A stretch of 64,000 bases of DNA from the NCBI GenBank assembly GCA_037043015.1, contig CM073324.1, positions 21,902,097 to 21,966,096 of the forward strand. Direction: 5' to 3'. Positions 1-12,300 of the stretch are shown piece after piece; the first letter of the stretch is position 1, and each line of letters starts with the position of its first letter. The stretch is from Bryum argenteum. Its lineage: Eukaryota; Streptophyta; Bryopsida; Bryales; Bryaceae. The notes under the pieces were generated by a model. The model was not told the origin of the DNA, made no database searches, and saw only the letters and a list, made by a program, of their open reading frames with translations. The position numbers were made by a program, and so were the translations under genes.

Positions 1-2690
1 ATCTGGACAATCCAACTGGCACTTAGTGCCAAACTTCCCCATCTCAAGAAGCAACAGGAGCTTCTTTTGTACATGTCAATGCACGTCTGACAACCCCAAC
101 ATGTCCGGCAGGAACGACAGGTAAAGAAAGAGATCGACAAGTCACCTTCGATGAAATCCGATGCTGACCAACGCTCTTGGTATACTCCTTACTACTACAA
201 AGATTGCTGTCTCCTAAAAATCTGCTAAACTCGAAATTTGAGTATCCGTCTCCGATATTGTCCTCGAGAATAGCCCGTGTGTGTGTGAAAGCCAGAACCA
301 AATATAGCCTCTTCTGTTACCGTCTACTGACACTAGACTTGTTGGTGCAGGCACCGCTGCGACCGAAGCGCTCATATCTCTAGTAAGGTTCTCTCAATTG
401 TCATCTCTTCAATCTCCACCTCTGTTCGAAGTCATCAACTCTTTCGTCGCCATATCTCCTGCAGCTTACAATTTTCCATAGATAAACCCCAACTCATGAT
501 GTTAACCGGCTGTGTACGCGCGCGCTCACTACTACTGCTATTCGCTGATTCGTAAGGATTCAGTGTTGGTGAGCCCAGGAGGTCATGCACTCGACTCCGC
601 GTTAATATTGCGGAAGAGCAGGAACACCAGGCAACGACAACAGTAAAATGATGACTAGTCAGTTTTGTATTCATTGAGTTGAACTAGTCATCATCTCTCT
701 CACGGCAGGGAGAAAAAGAGAACAAAAGATGGAAGGATTCGTGCGATTCATTGTCCCACCATCTCTGATCACCAGGTACTTGCACCGACACCGTTGTCGT
801 CCTTTCACCATTCTCTGGTAATAACTCCTCCCCACCACTGTCTACTGTATTCATCGTCATCGGTTCGTTACTTTTGGATTCTTTTGATTTGATTATCTCC
901 CCAGCTGCTTTAGGAGCATGTGAATGGAATCTTAGTATATGACCCTGCCCGGCACTGTAGCATCTGATTAGTCATTATTGACCTATAGAAGACAGTGCCG
1001 GTAAAAGCTGATTATTATACACGTTATTTTGTAGAATTGGCCGAATACCTGGAGGAATTTTATAGCATCTGCTTCAGGTGTTCGACGTTGCATTCCTGGT
1101 CGGTGGCTACACGGAGATTTTGTACACAAGTGAAGATGGTGATCCGGTTCACATGCAAGCTCGATTGTGATAAGTGTAGCTCTTGACGAATTTCATCTTC
1201 TTTGTTGCTTCTAGTATTAAACTTACTACAATTTAAAGATATCAACATAATTTCTATAGTTATGAGTACGTTGGATAGATACATACAATCATCCATCATC
1301 TTGAATGCATGGGTGGTTTAAAAGAGTTATTGAATGGTGTACACATGAATAACAGCATAGCAATGTTGGTTGGCATAAATGTGCAGATTTCATACAGGAA
1401 AGTGTCACCGAATTCTGCACTTCCAATATAATTGTGGATCTTACGAAATCTTATTTGGCAACTGCCAACTCCTACACAGGCTCAAACATTGTGTACAATG
1501 TTATGATGCTGCATTGGCATTTGAGTTACATGACTTATGTGGTACCACAAAGGACATTTCTCTAAGGTAAGAAGTTAGTGGAATTTGCCCCCATCAAGAC
1601 ACGTTGGATTCTCTTCCAAGACCCTACGAGAATGCTCAAAGGATTACTTCGAAGTAAAATATACAAATGCAACATATGCTTGCCTACTTTTTGAGGGCAC
1701 TTGCCATACATCGGGGCTGAGTAGCCGCTACCATTTCCAGATGGCCATAGCTCATAGAAGAGACCTGCTTTCTCTAGTCAGGAGGAGGGCCCATTCTTGG
1801 TTTTTGTGCAACCTGGACTGCTTCTTAGAAAATAAGGGGATCGAAGAAGATAAAAACAAGAGATCCCAGAAAACGAGAAACACGAAAGAGGAAAAAAGAA
1901 ATCAATTTCTTCTCTTGAGGGACCACCTTGAAGTAGAAATGGAAATCACTTCAAGGAAGGAATAGCAGTATAGCACGTATTAAGGTACACAGTCACACCA
2001 TATAAGTTTACCAGTAGCTACCCTATGAGAAGCTTACAAGTACATTGTAGCCAAAATCCTTTGGGTATGACTTGTGTGAGGTCTCATTGAATTCAAAATT
2101 AATCTCCTTCCATTTAGAATATTTTTATGTTTAGTCAATGCCTACATGCTTTTCTGCAAAGCTCTCCACCACATGCCTCATTCTACAATTCTTTTGTAGA
2201 ATGAGTCACTTCAGCTTGGTAGAAATTGCCCACTTTTCTACTACAGTGGTGCCACACATGCAACTCAACTCTTGCGTGTGGGCTTCAAGGGGGCCACATA
2301 TAGGGTTTATTCAATCCTTGATTTCAGTTTTTATTTCTTCACAGAAAGGTAGTAATCTCAAAGTTGGAGCTGTGACAAAACATTTATTACACTTGCACTT
2401 AAAAAAAATAAATAAAAAACAACATAGTCCTTGAGGAGTTGTCATCTTCATTCATCTGAGTTTGAAATTCTTGAGTGTCAAAAGCAAAACTCTTGAGCTT
2501 CGGAATGGTCTTGACTTGCAAAATGATCCCTTAGACCGTAAGAGCGCAGTATGCATGAGCTATGTATGTATGATATAGACGCTGTAACCAAAGCACAAAG
2601 TCTCCATTGACTGCCTGCCAACCTCATGTAAGGAATATCATGTGGGACCATTTGGAGGGTGCGCCTTCCCTGTCGTGCACATGCCACCAT
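1..2690. other. Unassigned 5' flank with two short hairpins
   Basis: No gene is recognised here. Short open frames occur on both strands, but none shows a family motif or convincing codon structure; the longest, at 1585-1965 on the plus strand, has a lysine-rich end with no recognisable domain. Two perfect short inverted repeats are visible: a 12-bp stem at 648-659/683-694 (ATGATGACTAGT) and a 10-bp stem at 949-958/992-1001 (CCGGCACTGT). Both could be remnants of small inverted-repeat elements or could be chance. Confidence 0.4.
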
Positions 2691-2726
2691 CGCAAACTAG
2701 GGGTTCTAGTGAGAGTATGGAAGATT

Positions 2727-3710
2727 TTAATCGCTCAATGTCCCTAATGTCGTTTTCTATATTCACATGAAGGGCACAAACCTTTGAAGAGCCATAACTT
2801 TTTTGGAATTTTTTTTTTTTGACAAAATCATTTGAGTTGGGTTCAAAATTAAGTCTGACTTGTGTGGTAAAAATTGCATGCTCATAAAATGAAGTATGAA
2901 TTAATGGCATGCATTTTAGTGAAGGCAGCTTTTGGTTATGGGTCCTCAAACATAAGTCGTGTTTTACCATTGCAAGCCAATAATGTGAAACCACATGATC
3001 ATGATCTTGAGATTATTCCCAACAACTTTCTAGTCGTGAGCTTTTTTATCCAGATAAGTTTGGTATTGGATTTGCGAAATTGTTCCTACAATGAAAAAAG
3101 TGATTAAATGGTCAGTTTTTTAGGAGCTATATCTCCTTCATTCATGGTTAGATTTTAACTCCATATTTTGGGATGGATTTCAATGAGAATCTAGTATTAG
3201 TGGTAGAAACCTTGACAAGATCAGGCAAGACCTTGACAAGATGAGTTGAAGATAAGGCATGGATTTGAGTGCAAAGCGTTTAGTTTTTAACTATTTTACC
3301 TTTGTAATATATTTGGCACTTTTCACCATCGCATAGGCTAGAATTTGAGCCAAAACATTTGTTTGATGATTTTTTTATTTTTTATTATTTTTTTTTTAAT
3401 TTTTTTTTGGTGCAATGATGATATCTAGATGAAGGTGAGAACAACTTCATAGTTAGTAATGTTCACATTTTAATTGATTTGTTTTCACTCTAAAGTGAAA
3501 TTGATGAAAATTTGCAGTTTATTTTTGGTACTAATACCTTATGATTTTGCAATATATATGGCTTCATGACTCAAATTTCACATGACATGCGATAAGTCTA
3601 CTATAACATTGTCCGGTTGGGATTTAAAAAACTTGCATTCATTTTCATCTATGATACTTTTTGAAATTGTGTTTTTGGGCTAAAAATCCGCTATGACGTT
3701 TCGAGGTTAA
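2727..3710 (+). mobile_element. TTAA element, copy A (piggyBac-like, non-autonomous)
   Basis: A 976-bp unit lies between TTAA at 2727-2730 and TTAA at 3707-3710. Its left end (TCGCTCAATGTCCC) is a degraded form of the CCCCTAAACGTCCC end that is perfect in the copy at 37,508-38,481. Its right end (ACGTTTCGAGG) is a degraded inverted form. The interior aligns by eye with the other copies, for example 'GGCATGCATTTTAGTGAAGG' and 'TATCTCCTTCATTCA'. There is no transposase frame. The near-identical length of copies A and C (976 and 974 bp) supports these termini. Copy A looks older than copy C because its ends have drifted. Confidence 0.65.
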
Positions 3711-5836
3711 CAACTTAACCATAGAAAAAAAAAACAAAAAACCCATTTAGGTTATTCGAACTCAAAGTTAATTACAAAATTTACAAAAATTGAAACTTCA
3801 ATTAAATAAATTCCAAAAGCTATAAGAATACTTGGAGAATTGATCAAATAGAAAATTTTAAGCAAGATCTTAGGGTGGAAATTCTTCAAAATCAATTTGT
3901 ACATAGAATTAATTTGAAATTTGTTTTGTTTGGCACATTGAAAAATGTGAATCGAGCTCTAATGATTGTGATATTTTGCCTTGGAGGTCAAGTTTGCTAA
4001 TACCCAGAAATGAGGATATAATTTTTTTTAAAGTGTGGGCCACTACAATCTGATATGAGCACCATGAAAAAGGGTTGTGAATGATTCTTGGTTATTAGGG
4101 CCCTCTCCTATCACCGTATGGTTGTTGCTGGCAGCTGTGAAGCTAAGCCAACTCCCAAGTTATAGTATTGTTACTTCAATCCATTAATAAAATGTGTTTC
4201 ATTTTCCATCTTTGAAACAATCTACTCTCATTTTACGTTGAAATTGGCACTTTTGTTCATCAATTTCATGCTTTCTTAAAACATATTGTGTTTTCTTCAT
4301 TAGGTTTGTTTCACGTTTATGCTTCATGGGGTTGGTGCAATTCTAGTAGTTTCGGTATTTGACTTCAGTATTTTCAAGATGTAAGATGTTTCTACTATGC
4401 ACTGCTTGAGGCCTTGCGTGTGGGTGTAGCAATCAAGCACATCAAAGAGATTATCGTGTGTAGGTCAGTGTTAATAGCCACAAGGTTAAATACTAGAATT
4501 TTAGGGGACCGGCAAGGAGGATGCTAAAACTGATTGATTTGGAGTCTAGTAAAACGTTTCTATATGCAAGAAGGGTCGCTGATATACCAAGATTGATCCT
4601 TATACCATGATCTAGAGGTGCAAAGTTTTTGCCAAGAGCTTGTCGCAACTCACGGGGTTTATATTTCTGCACAACAAGTGCCAATAAACAATACCTAAGG
4701 AGGAAGCTTGAAGGATTGCAGTCATTCGATGGATTCTCACTGTGCCCCTCCCACCCCTTGTATTAGCCAGGTGACATGGCATTAACATTTCAAGCTACAA
4801 CGTTTACATGCCAAAACTGCCATGCCGTCCATATCATGGTGCAACATGGATTGAGGATCTTCATAATTTGCTACAACGTCTACATGCCAAAATCGCTATG
4901 CCGTCCATGTCACGGTGCAACATGGAATGAAGATCTTTATAATTTATGATAAAAGAATGTTTTGCCCCTTCTTAGAGATGTAGAAAATTTGATACTTCCT
5001 TGATACAAATAAGAGTTTCGTTGAGTCTTTATACAGAACTCTTAATTTTATGCATGAGGCTATTTCTAATGATCACAAAGATCTGAAGAAAAACCAAACA
5101 AACTGGATGTCATCAATCTTTCTGCTGAAAAATCCGTCGTGATGCCTGCCAAAAGCTAATCCAGCTCTTGTAGGCATGTCTCCCTTGTCGTCGCCCAGTG
5201 CAGCTTTCGGCTCACAATCTACAGGAACTCATTCTTTAATCTCTCCCGACAAATGCTGGAATGTACCTCTGACTCACAAGCGCACTTTTAGCTTGCCAAC
5301 TGATTGACAATGTAGTCGTGTGCATTTGTCGATTCTCTCGTAGCACAAGAGCTCATCAGGTGCAAACGAGCAACTCTGTCACATCACAGCATTGAATCAC
5401 ACAATGAGTAGACGAGTAACTCTACCAGAAAACCATGCACTTCAAGACCGGTTAGCATGCATTTTATGACCCAGTTTGCTGTTCTTTTGATTATCATGTT
5501 GTTTTGTTTGTAGTTACAATGGACAGTCGTAAAATCCAAGTATTTCTATTACTGGTGATGAGCCTTGAATCCTGATCATCAGGGTAGCTTTTAATAGTCA
5601 TGCCTCGACGCATTTTGCAATGGAGAATCGGATTGTTGAGGAATGCTGCCCAGTTTTCCTCTTGTCATCAAACAAAGCATCGTTGAAAAAATTCTGGATA
5701 TCATCAACAGTTGATCGTGGAAGGGAGGAGAACAGAGAATGCGATCGAAGTTATCAAGGAAGAGCAGGACTCAAGTGAGGAAACCGGGAAGAGCAGGATG
5801 TGAGAAAAAAACTTCTTTCCTGCTCCTCCAGTTTCC
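3711..5836. other. AT-rich intergenic DNA
   Basis: No gene is recognised. It holds a short tandem duplication near 4.8-4.95 kb (listed separately). From about 5.1 kb toward the ATR gene the base composition becomes more balanced, which fits the change from repeat DNA to a host-gene upstream region. A minus-strand frame at 4493-4684 has no identifiable family. Confidence 0.4.
4794..4946. repeat. Two-unit 76-bp tandem duplication
   Basis: Two head-to-tail units of about 76 bp begin at 4794 and 4870 with GCTACAACGT. Both share ACATGCCAAAA, ATGCCGTCCAT and GGTGCAACATGGA and differ at a handful of positions. This is a local duplication with no coding signal. Confidence 0.8.
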
Positions 5837-5837
5837 T

Positions 5838-5852
5838 AAAACCCTAAACCCT
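5838..5852 (+). promoter_or_regulatory. Telo-box in the ATR upstream region
   Basis: The sequence AAAACCCTAAACCCT contains two overlapping copies of the plant telo-box core AAACCCTAA, about 0.5 kb upstream of the ATR start codon. In plants this element is common in promoters of genes for cell division and the translation machinery. The site is seen directly; a role in ATR expression is inference. Confidence 0.5.
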
Positions 5853-6357
5853 GAGCTGCGGATGAATCTGGAATTGGGATGAAAGTTGGATGAGAGTGAC
5901 TGTCTCTTGTTCGAAATTCAGCTTCGCGGGTACTCTTCTTCGATTGACAGGAACGCGCCCGTCCCGATTGCGACAATTTTTGATTTGACGGTCGCAGAAT
6001 TTGCTTGAAAGCGAAATGATTGAGAATTATGAAAATTGAAGTCCTGGTAAGCTCCCCGATGAGTGCATTTCTTACTTGCTCGACGATCGCAGCAATTTTC
6101 AGTCGTACTTTAGAAACAAGAATGGCTTGCTTGAGTGTCATCAATGGGAGTAGTGTGCTAGCGCTTTCTCAAAAATGGTCAGATTTTCATTAGCAAGTTC
6201 AAAATGATTTAAGATCGCGAGGTTCTTGAATTGGTTTATTAAGAGATGGTGAGTTGGTTTCTTTTTCTTTTTGCTGAATTAGCTGTGGTCACCTTAGGTT
6301 CGTGTAATGTGGAGTAAATTTGAGTTGGTACGATGATCAGGAAGGAACTCTGTTACG

Positions 6358-9300
6358 ATGGCGGATTTGTTTGCGCTTTTACGCGACTTGGGAGAGCAGA
6401 TTGCTAACAAGGGCGATGGAAACGGCAGCCGGCCTCTCGACAGTGAGGCTTTAGAGGCTCGTTTTCGTTCCGTGCTGCCTTATCTTCTCGAAACCTACTT
6501 AGTTCCATTCCAAGGTACTAAATCTCATGACTCCAGAGTTGTTACTGCAAACGAACGCAGACTTTGAAAGGAGCTTCTGCAAACAGTCGCTATCATCAAA
6601 GTCATTCTTGCATTAGTCAGACAGAAGGGATATGGTAATAGATCAGGATACAGGGTTCAGGGTTTAAGGTAGTCTTTTAAAGATCAGCGTTTCAAATGCA
6701 ATCTATTCACAGAATTGATGGATATGTTGAATTGTAGTAGTGACCGCAACATTGATGGACGTCTGCGATCTCCGCACACACATTCTTAGGGTTTAGGGGC
6801 ATTGCAAAACAATTCTTGCACTTTTAAATAAATTTCTGGCTTGAGTTTGCAGTGAAGGAGCGCGAGTTCATAGCCACCTTGAAGTTCCTGTGTCACACAG
6901 TCAAGAATTATCCAGGAGTATTCTACCATGGAAACGGCTATGCAGTGTTGCCAGTCGTAGGTCGTATAGTTGCACTTTTCGCTGAACCTGAATTGAGGTA
7001 TGATGTGTGGACTTCTGCATTGCTTTCTGGAGAGTCTTAAAAGGGATGAGATGATGGTTCTTATGTTGTTTTTGAGTGATGTTCCTGGTGCATGGTGGTG
7101 CAGTGCACGACATGGAGGTCTCTTTGATGCCTTGCACGGTCTGGTCTCGCTGCTCAAATCTTGCGAGTGGGAGACTTATCGATTCTTTTTCGTCGGTGCC
7201 ATGTTTCTTGTCGAAGGTAAGAAACGAAGCATTATCTCTATTGCACACTCTTTTGTCGCAAAGCCGCTGACCTTTGGAATTTTGCAGATATTCTATCTGT
7301 GGCATCCTTCTACTCATCTCCAGCAAGCTCCACAGTCTGTACATCGGTTTCTTTGCTATGTTTTACGCGAGCATTCGCTGTCTCAGCGAAGGATACGTCG
7401 CCACCGCTATGTAAACTTCCTGCTTACTGGACCCCTCCTCAAGGCCCTGGACTCTTTGTTGACGTTACCGGGGTATCGCGGTGGCAGCCTCTAGCGAAGT
7501 GGACTCTGAAGCTGCTCACACGCTGCGTATCTGAAAGTGCGCTGCTTGTTGAGGGTCTTCTAACAACCTCTTTTTTGACGGCAGTCGGGGCTTTGATAAG
7601 CTTCGGTGACGCTCCTTTACAGAAGGTCCGTGCTAAGGCTTGCGATCCGAAATAGAACGAAGAGAAGTACCTTCTTGCATGTACTGATTTATTATGGACG
7701 CAGGTGTGCTTTGATCTGGTGCGTGCGGCCACAGCTGTGATGGATTCAGATGCCATTCCCAGCGAGAAACTCATCCTCTCCCTTCTCTCCCTCCTAACAT
7801 TCAGTGATGGTCAGCTTCCACCATACAGGTACTCTCTTACTAGGTTGTGTATGTGTTAAGCAGTATTGTTGCTCACCGTTCATTCTTGTTCGAATATACT
7901 GGTCCGTGTTTGTGATCTGGATATTCTTTTTGTTTGCCAGATCCGTGGCTTACGATGCAAGCTTGAGCGCATGTCTTGTTACTCTGTATGGCGCGAGCCA
8001 CAGTGGAACCATCGAACGCACAGCCCAAACACTGCTGGATATACTACCGCAAGCAATCAAGCATTCACCTAGCCTAGAGTTGAAAGTAGGTGGATTGATC
8101 TCTGTTCTCTCTCAATTGCTGTGTAATTTTTCCTTGCATTATGTCTGCTACGATATAATAGTTGGTAAAGGAACTTTTCTCTTACATGTGAACACATCAC
8201 TCTACATTCACATGCAGATTGGGGTCATCACCACGTTCTTTATAGATATGCTTTCAGTATACAAAGTTTAGAATTCAGAGGTGTTGTTCTCATATTGCGT
8301 GCTAAATAAGGACTCTGATGCTTCTTGCAGGTTGCTATATGCGATATCTATGCGATAGTAATTAAACGTTGCCCGTCTTATTCCAGACATGTGACAGCTC
8401 TTCTTCCATTGGCTTATGTGCCTGAAATTGTTCATAAAGTCAGTTCTTGTATACAACTTTCGATCGCCACTATTGGTGCAGGAAGCATAGATAGTAAATC
8501 AGATAGTGTGGAGGGAGAAGCTTTGGTCGAAAATATTTCAGGGGCCAAGCCGGAAGAGTCGAACGTTCTCGGCAAAGACAATGATTCTTCATCACCAGAG
8601 GTGATTTGCAACGAAGCGTTTGAAAGTGCCCGTAGGAAAAGACGGAAGCTGAGCGGCGGAAAAACAGCTGAGAAAGCAGAGAACTCACTCGTGGAGACTA
8701 CTGAAGCAGTTGAACTTCTGGAGGAGCAGTCGGTTCTAGGTGGTCATGTTCGATCAATCAATGTTCTCGTTGAGCAGGAGAGTGTCTGCTCAGCAGATTT
8801 GATCTGTAAGGAGTTACTTCAAATGATGGATACTATTGGACCGGTCCTGGACGTGCTACAGGACACCTCCGTAGAGAATAGACTAGCTGCCCTTCACGTG
8901 CTTGTTAAGGTTTTCAAAGTTCACCCTACAGAGGTTGGCATTCAGGGCTTGGTCAAGATCTTCCAAGAGTGGGTGTCATGGATCCTTCACAAGGTGAGGG
9001 AGCTCGTCGTTTATGTTATCTCGAAATTTTGCCAAGTGAACTAATTCACTAATTCTCTAACGTATTTATCCACAGAATGAAGAAGGCATTGTAGCAAGAA
9101 AGCTCCTCTTCATGTTTCTTGAAGCTTTGGATAATTTTTTGGTCAGGAATCCGGGTAAATTCTGAAACTATCTTCAAGTGATTGATGCTCTTGCTCTTCA
9201 AGTTATTTCTGGAGGTTTGCCTCTTACAATCCTAATGCAGTTGGCCAATTTGCGGACTCTGCAGAAGCGGTGGAACACAATCATCTGGAGATTTTTTGTC

Positions 9301-12300
9301 GCAATTCTGCATACAGTTCAATCTCTCTTCTTGAGGTTTTGAAACTGCCATGGACTTCAATGGAACTCAGTCAGGAAGAAGGTCTGAAAATCAACGCTGT
9401 GGCTCTAGCTTCCAAATTGGTGAGCGGCAGGGAAGGGGATTTGTATCATGAGATTGCTGAACGTGCATTGAAGGATGACAACCCACATGTACAAGCAAAT
9501 GCAGTCCTAGCTATACCTTCCTTTTCGCAGCATTCAAGCTCTTCAAAATTGCAGCAGTATTGTGCTGGACTATTGTGAGTGAATTCTCCTACTCTGGTAT
9601 AGTATTCACAGGTTGGGGGTCGAGTTGGGGATCTGTCTCGCAAACTGCTCGCACTGTGCGAATTCTTTCCTGCAAAACAAGATGAACTGTTACAAGCACT
9701 ATCTGCATGAACTAATTTTGAGTATTTGTACGTCGTAGGTCTCCTGCTGAACAGGGCTCTGTTGAGGTTCGCAAGGCAGTTGCTCAGGTTTTGGGGGTGA
9801 TGGCTTGCATCTGCAATTCATCCAACTTGAGAATGACGGGAAGTGACGAGTCACTTCTAGATCCTCATCAGTATTTGTGTCCCAAATGTGATAAAGCAAG
9901 GGCTAGTGCAGCGATAACCTCCTCAAGTAAGCAGGGAACTGATAACAGGGAGGTGATGAAGCCGGCTTTTTTGATTCTTTGGCGACCTTTATTATCCAAG
10001 CTTTCAATAGAGGAAGTATCTGATCGTGTTCAGGTTTTTATTCTGACTTCGCATCTACAATCTTATCTCATGGAAATCAATCAAATGTGTCCAGGAACTC
10101 TAGATTTGGTTTACATGTCCTACTGTGCAATTTGATTATGAGGACTTTGTCGCTCTGTTCGTCTGATAGTCTCTCTCAATTGTTTTTGTATCCTTCAGGT
10201 AGCTTTTATCAGCAGTATTTCTCGCCTCTTACAACACGCATCAGTTGAGGAACTTATTTCTACAGGGCCATTCTGGTTTTCATGTCTTCATAGTCTGCCG
10301 CTTCATAAACACAGAGCTGTGCGGGAGGCTTTTTGCAGTCAGGTGCAGTACTTTTTTTCACATCATGTTTTGCGAGGGCTGCTGCCAAGCGAAGATGTAG
10401 CAGTAAGTGATCACGATCGGGAACTTGAATTGTTAGGCAAATTTCGAGATGCGCTAGCTCAGGCTCAAAGTGTCGATACCACCCAGTCCTTGTTAGAGAC
10501 CGTTGCGGAGGTTGCAAAAGTTGCTCATGGGAGACGACATCTACTTTTCTTTTCCCTGGTTTTGCTCCTGGAGAGATTGGACCATGAGGTAGTTTCCCTT
10601 CGTGCGAAGTGCATAAGCTTGATACACAAGATTGCCTCAAATGGATTCTCAGCAACATGCGGCAGTTCATCTCAGGTATTTTTCCAGGAAGTTCTTTATA
10701 TCTGTCCCATGCTGATGTTGTGTCTTATTTTACACTTGGACAAGTAACAGGAGAATGTCAAAGTAAGAATTTCATTTCCAATAGAATACTAATTGAAGCT
10801 TTGATTTTTTGCAACGAGTGGATCTGATTTCAATGAGTAAAATGAACTTTTCATAAGTATGGCTGCAATGGGGTGGTCTTATCATGTTCCGATGGTCTTC
10901 ATTCTATTGCAAATGCATTCTGGCAGGGAATGGTGGATGCGATACGTGATGAACTTTTTGAGTACCTAGTCAGCAGGCTCGTGAGTCGACCTGCCATGGT
11001 TCAAGAATTTGCTGCATCTGTTATGCGCATCGAGTTGAAAGAACTCTTGAAACAAATGGTGCCTGTTATTCTTCCCAAGCTTGTGCAAGACCAAAAGAAC
11101 AGCCAACGGGCCTTGGATACTTTGCATGAGTTGGCCATCGTGTTGGAGACCGACTTAGCAGTCCTCCTTATCGATCATTGTCACCAGATTCTATCTGTTC
11201 TTCTACTCCAAGCTGATGGAGAGCAACTTTCTGCGGCCCTCCAGTTTATTGAGGCGCAGACAGAGGTACCCACTAGTGAAATTTTTGCGGGTGTCTTACC
11301 AGCCCTCCTCGATGAGTTGGTTCGGTTTTTAGGTGATGTCGACAACGACGATGGGCTTCGAAGGTAGAGGTCCTTGATCTTTACTTGGATGGTCTTTAGT
11401 TTCATGTTGGTAATAGAGTGATCTGTGGCCCTGGTTTGACTTCTTGTACCTAGTTCTCAATATTTTCCTTATGGCTGTTTAACCCTGACCTTGACCTTCC
11501 TGAGCAGTTCTATTCCTGGAGTGTGCACTGCTTGAGAGAGTATATATTCTAATTCTCGAATTGGGTTTCTTGTTCTCCAGGTCGGCAAGAGTTGTGCCTA
11601 TGATGCAAGAAGTAGCAAGTATCGTAACTGGTTCCGACGATCTCCCGAACTTTTTAAGACCCTATTTTGTAGGAATACTAAATAGTATCAATCGGAAGTT
11701 GTTACGATCTGCGGATGATTCTTCCCGAATCAAAGGACTCCGGTGTATTGTTCACTTGGTGGACATGATTGGACCACACTTATGTGGGTTTGTGCCGAAG
11801 ATTATGGCCTTGCTCACCCAGACCCTTCAAACACCAGCTCTGCAAGAGGAAGGATTGCGAGTGTGGTTGTCCTTTGTCCGGACCCTTGCTCGGGTAATGT
11901 CCCACGCCTATGTTAGTCTGAGCTCTTGCTCTCCCTTAACTATGTCTAGCTTCATGGCTTAAGTACTTTGAGTGCTCAAGAAAAGAGATGCTTCGATTTT
12001 TTCAGCCAATTATTTTAAGTATTGTTGATTTTCTCGAACCGGGTGATCAAGTTTATGCTGATGTATAATTGTGTGTTGTACCAGGTCTCGTCAACACACC
12101 TCAAGAACGTGGCTTGCCAGATAGTGGTTTCATTGACTCCTTGCTTGGAGGGGCAGCCAGCCCCACATCTGAATGCAGTTGTGGAGATATTAGAAGAGCT
12201 TGTGATTAAGAACCGACGGTTGTTGGAGGACCAAGTCAGAGAGCTTCCCCTTCTCCCTGGTATTCCAGCACTTGAGAAAGTTAATTCGGTACTTCACGAA

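Noticed and set aside
44-301. 85-codon minus-strand frame as a gene
   Set aside because: No recognisable domain, start context or splice partners; composition fits random open sequence.
5836-6144. 102-codon minus-strand frame upstream of ATR
   Set aside because: It overlaps the telo-box and likely promoter/leader of ATR, and its predicted protein is low-complexity with no known motif.
6786-6800. TTAGGGTTTAGGGG in an ATR intron as an interstitial telomere repeat
   Set aside because: Barely two telomere-like units; this fits chance or a telo-box-like word.
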